Assembly (NCBI GenBank): GCA_938045445.1
Contig: CALIMM010000001.1
Span: 1 to 32,403 of the forward strand
Origin: an uncultured Candidatus Saccharibacteria bacterium
GTDB taxonomy: Bacteria > Patescibacteriota > Saccharimonadia > Saccharimonadales > Saccharimonadaceae
Direction: 5' to 3'
Length of the DNA: 32,403 nt
Part shown: piece after piece, positions 30,031 to 32,403 of the stretch
Layout: each line of letters begins with the position of its first letter
Numbering within the stretch: position 1 is the first letter of the stretch
Notes under the pieces: generated by a model
What the model was told of the DNA's origin: nothing
The model's database searches: none
Seen by the model: the letters and a program-made list of their open reading frames with translations, nothing else
Position numbers and translations under genes: made by a program

Positions 30031-32196
30031 CTACAGAACTGAGGAGCTTGCATTAAGAAGGAGGTCATTAATTGCCTTATTTACTTTCTTAATGCGGCGG
30101 TAGCTTGCTTTGTTGACTGTTCTCTTGCCAAAGTTTTTCTTCCGTCCATTGAGCGCACTCATACTTGCGAGCTGTTTTTTAGTTGGTTCAAGCCGATAGC
30201 CAAGTTGTTTGCTTAACTTATACAGGATGTGTGCAGCTTCGCCATAGCGCGCCGACTGCCGATCCTTTTCCGTGAGAACTTGAATTTCGAAGGGTAGAAT
30301 GCCCGATGTATGGTCTTCGTAGAGGCCCGTTATCTTTGAGACATGGAAGCCTTTTTTGTTTTCTTCTTTGAATTCTATATATTGCTCGGGATCAGTGTTG
30401 AGATAGCGTTCTTTAAATTTTGTCTTGATATAATTGATAAATTCTGTACGCCCCTCGACTTTGAGTATCTCGTCTCGGCTTGGTGCGGCATGTGGCGTGA
30501 CGGAGTAGCCGTTCTCATCATAGCCTTCATCGTCCCGAGCGGGTAGCTGATTGTCTTGGATAAGTTCATCTTGTGAGCGATGAAGAACATTACTATTATC
30601 GACCATTTTAAAGAATATATCGACTAGACTTGCTCGGTCTTTTGCGATTAGTGTCATACCAAGAAGATCAAAAAGTATCTCAAGCGAGTTGTCTTCCTTT
30701 TTATAGTCGAGAAGAGACACCTCCTTTGGTGTAATTCCATTGAATTCCTCATAGAGCTCAGCCAGATGTATATCCATAAGCTTGAGCAAGGAATCTGCTA
30801 CCTTTTTGTTGTATATATGTGACATCTCATCTCGAATATATTCTCGAGTGAGATTCCAATCTTCGTTCCTTTCCTTATTTATCTGATAGGTTCTCTTCTT
30901 ACTGTATGCCTCCAGGGAGTTAGTGGCAAGAGTAGAGTCTTGGATCTTTTGACGGTCTGCTTCATGTTGTTTCTCTACTTTTTCTGCCTGCTCTACAAGC
31001 CCACGTGCTAAAGAGCCTACTGATTTCAAGCGAAACACTAATCGTAGCAGATTAGCAATAATATTACCGTTGCCTATCACAATATCATGACCAGACTCTC
31101 CACCAAGTACCAGTTCCACACTATAGTCAGCGCTATTGTCAATATCGCCAATTACGGACTCAAGTATTCTGTAGACGATAGTACCATAGTTTTGATTGCG
31201 CTCTTTGGCCGTGATGGTTTCTTCAGGACTAGCAGCACTCAATACACCAAGCTCTGATAGTATCTGCTTGGCGAGATCCACAAAGTGCCCTCTGCCGGTA
31301 TTGCGCAGCTGGAGGCATATCACTTTACTTCGCAATTCCATTGCTAGCCCGTCAAAGCCAATAATCTCACATAGCGGTGCAAGTAGTGCCTCGCTCTTGT
31401 AGGCTAGCTCATAGGCCTCCGGGGTATCGTAGCGCGTATTATTAAGCATGTTAAGTGTGTTAACCGACTCCATAAAGATGGTCGACAGTCCGACATTATG
31501 CCCTGTCCGCAAAAGGTCATTGAGGTCAAGCATATTCATTGGCTGCTGCCAGAGTTGTTTCATCGTCATTTCGGCCTGTATACGATCATGTGTCGCGGCT
31601 TCAAGGCGCTGGTCTTGCCTGCTCTCTTCAGTAAGATACTGATTTTTTGCACCGCTAGATAGAGATTGGTCATTTGTTATCCCTTTGGATTTTTTAAGTC
31701 TACTTACCCTTTTAACGGCACTGTAGAGTGATTCTTTGCTCTGAGTAATTGGATCCGACTCAACCTTTTGTGTGTTCATGAATTTTTGCCACGAGCTCGA
31801 CAATCGTGTCGTGTCCATCATGATTGATACGATCTGATTAAACTTTTCTCTTGCTGCTTTTTTATCGTTGCTGCCAGCGTGATCTTGCTCTATTCTTTGA
31901 CGGAGAGCGGCAAGATTATTGATGCCAAGTAACTCATCACGGTTACCCGCCGCACAGAGCAAATATGCAGTATAAGCGCTGTGGTTGCTATATTTTGCAA
32001 ATAGCTCTCCACCAAAGTCTCGCATAAGGCTAAGGCCCGACACGATTTGCTTTGTTTCAGATTCTGGTACGTCAGTGAGATTGAGCGCTTTTTCGTATAT
32101 GTCATATCGATCTTTATCAAAGCACACGTTTGTCTCGTGCGCTGCAGTGCTATTTGTTGGTCTGGTGGCCGTACGCTCTCTCGTTAGATTCGACAC
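30031..32196 (-). CDS. divergent RelA/SpoT-like protein
   Basis: Encodes 721 residues from a GTG start. Residues 236-300 match the helical region after the hydrolase core of RelA/SpoT proteins (MLNNTRYDTPEAYELAYKSE, then APLCEIIGFDGLAMELRSK). The hydrolase HD motif is not visible. Synthetase elements are spread out: RLKSVGSLARG (389-399), FDLLGMTLIA (509-518, keeping the Mg-binding Asp510), and FEIQVLTEKDRQSARYGEAAHILYK (636-660, keeping Glu637). About 110 residues, mostly coiled, separate the first two where bona fide enzymes have about ten. No TGS or ACT domain follows; the C-terminus is very basic. It may make or sense (p)ppGpp-like alarmones, or bind RNA. Assignment rests on motif order and is moderate. 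Confidence 0.6.
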   Translation of the reverse strand: MSNLTRERTATRPTNSTAAHETNVCFDKDRYDIYEKALNLTDVPESETKQIVSGLSLMRDFGGELFAKYSNHSAYTAYLLCAAGNRDELLGINNLAALRQRIEQDHAGSNDKKAAREKFNQIVSIMMDTTRLSSSWQKFMNTQKVESDPITQSKESLYSAVKRVSRLKKSKGITNDQSLSSGAKNQYLTEESRQDQRLEAATHDRIQAEMTMKQLWQQPMNMLDLNDLLRTGHNVGLSTIFMESVNTLNMLNNTRYDTPEAYELAYKSEALLAPLCEIIGFDGLAMELRSKVICLQLRNTGRGHFVDLAKQILSELGVLSAASPEETITAKERNQNYGTIVYRILESVIGDIDNSADYSVELVLGGESGHDIVIGNGNIIANLLRLVFRLKSVGSLARGLVEQAEKVEKQHEADRQKIQDSTLATNSLEAYSKKRTYQINKERNEDWNLTREYIRDEMSHIYNKKVADSLLKLMDIHLAELYEEFNGITPKEVSLLDYKKEDNSLEILFDLLGMTLIAKDRASLVDIFFKMVDNSNVLHRSQDELIQDNQLPARDDEGYDENGYSVTPHAAPSRDEILKVEGRTEFINYIKTKFKERYLNTDPEQYIEFKEENKKGFHVSKITGLYEDHTSGILPFEIQVLTEKDRQSARYGEAAHILYKLSKQLGYRLEPTKKQLASMSALNGRKKNFGKRTVNKASYRRIKKVNKAINDLLLNASSSVL

Positions 32197-32206
32197 AGTG
32201 CATACA

Positions 32207-32235
32207 ACTGTAGCAAAGTTATCAAAAAATCACAA
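32207..32235 (-). promoter_or_regulatory. promoter for the RelA/SpoT-like gene
   Basis: On the minus strand TTGTGA (32230-32235) and TACAGT (32207-32212) are exactly 17 bases apart. The -10 ends ten bases before the GTG start, so the leader would be only a few bases. This supports the GTG. Confidence 0.6.
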
Positions 32236-32358
32236 GGGTTGACCTCTGAAGCGTGTGTGCCTCTCTGTATTATAAAAAATAGGTAACTATACAATTCCTA
32301 TGCTATACAGGCATAATGGTCTCATGTAGGATAGAAGCTATATACTAAAGACTTTGCT

Positions 32359-32403
32359 ATGAAAAATAGCCCCATAGAGTATTTTTTACTGAAGTTTTGC
32401 GTT
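32359..32403 (+). CDS. possible 5' end of a gene running off the window
   Basis: An ATG at 32359 opens 15 codons to the window edge (MKNSPIEYFLLKFCV if one Phe codon is ignored). TATACT lies at 32341-32346, twelve bases upstream, and no Shine-Dalgarno is seen. Too short to judge; it is reported only because the frame is open at the edge. Confidence 0.25.
   Translation, partial: MKNSPIEYFLLKFCV

Noticed and set aside
28633..30042. 469-codon open frame on the + strand across rplL, rplJ and the L10 leader
   Set aside because: It is antisense to two certain ribosomal protein genes, has no ribosome site, and its sequence is Cys/Phe/His-rich and not protein-like. Its last 80 codons look plausible but coincide with the L10 leader.
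29754..30068. 104-codon minus-strand frame between the RelA/SpoT-like gene and rplJ
   Set aside because: It overlaps the rplJ promoter and leader RNA, has no ribosome site and low-complexity Ser/Arg composition.
1..32403. CRISPR array or transposase/integrase
   Set aside because: No regularly spaced direct repeats and no recognisable transposase, integrase or cas gene were seen. The only repeats are the local ones at 22.6-24.2 kb.
1..32403. Alternative genetic code (TGA as glycine)
   Set aside because: Genes such as that ending at 2308 stop cleanly at TGA where homology ends, and no conserved protein continues through TGA.

Overview
The window looks like chromosomal DNA of a Patescibacteria/CPR bacterium, most likely Candidatus Saccharibacteria (TM7). 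This is inferred from gene content, not from a marker phylogeny. Housekeeping genes are mixed with small membrane proteins of unknown function. DnaX lacks its zinc module, RumA lacks its Fe-S cysteines, and TGA reads as an ordinary stop. Most of the window is GC-rich by eye. About 11.3-14.6 kb is clearly more AT-rich and looks acquired.

Layout. 1-2.3 kb (+): a C-poor low-complexity tract, a small membrane protein with a perfect Shine-Dalgarno, a strong terminator, then atpC standing apart from other ATP synthase genes, followed by a carbonic-anhydrase-like protein. 2.5-4.6 kb (-): dus, then two transcription units driven by near-consensus promoters. One is a structured RNA with a tRNA-like 3' module. 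The other has a multi-branched leader, a 53-residue basic protein and a folded 3' region ending in a terminator. 4.9-8.4 kb (-): a UvrD/RecB-type helicase-nuclease. 8.4-11.2 kb (+): an unknown protein and a P-type cation ATPase. 11.3-14.3 kb (-): an AT-rich cassette of XRE regulator, ABC ATPase and FtsX-type permease. 14.6-15.5 kb: two frameshifted small genes.

15.6-19.8 kb (-): a four-helix membrane protein, RumA-type methyltransferase and a phosphoketolase-family protein that has lost its thiamine-diphosphate site. 19.9-20.7 kb (+): an Erm/KsgA-family methyltransferase. 20.7-24.1 kb (-): a multi-pass glycosyltransferase-like protein, three small four-helix proteins and a chimeric mini-ORF carrying the dnaB tail. 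24.2-27.0 kb (-): overlapping dnaX-dnaB. 27.1-27.8 kb (+): an unknown protein. 27.9-32.2 kb (-): a conserved unknown protein, rplJ-rplL behind an L10 leader, and a large divergent RelA/SpoT-like protein.

Gene starts fall into two classes. About ten genes have a -10 box only 6-8 nt (once 10 nt) before the start codon and no Shine-Dalgarno, which predicts leaderless mRNAs. The rest have clear Shine-Dalgarno sequences. The strongest candidates for undescribed biology are the two structured RNAs at 3.6-4.6 kb, the phosphoketolase-like pseudoenzyme and the RelA/SpoT-like protein with a long insertion. All family assignments are from motif recognition without database searches.
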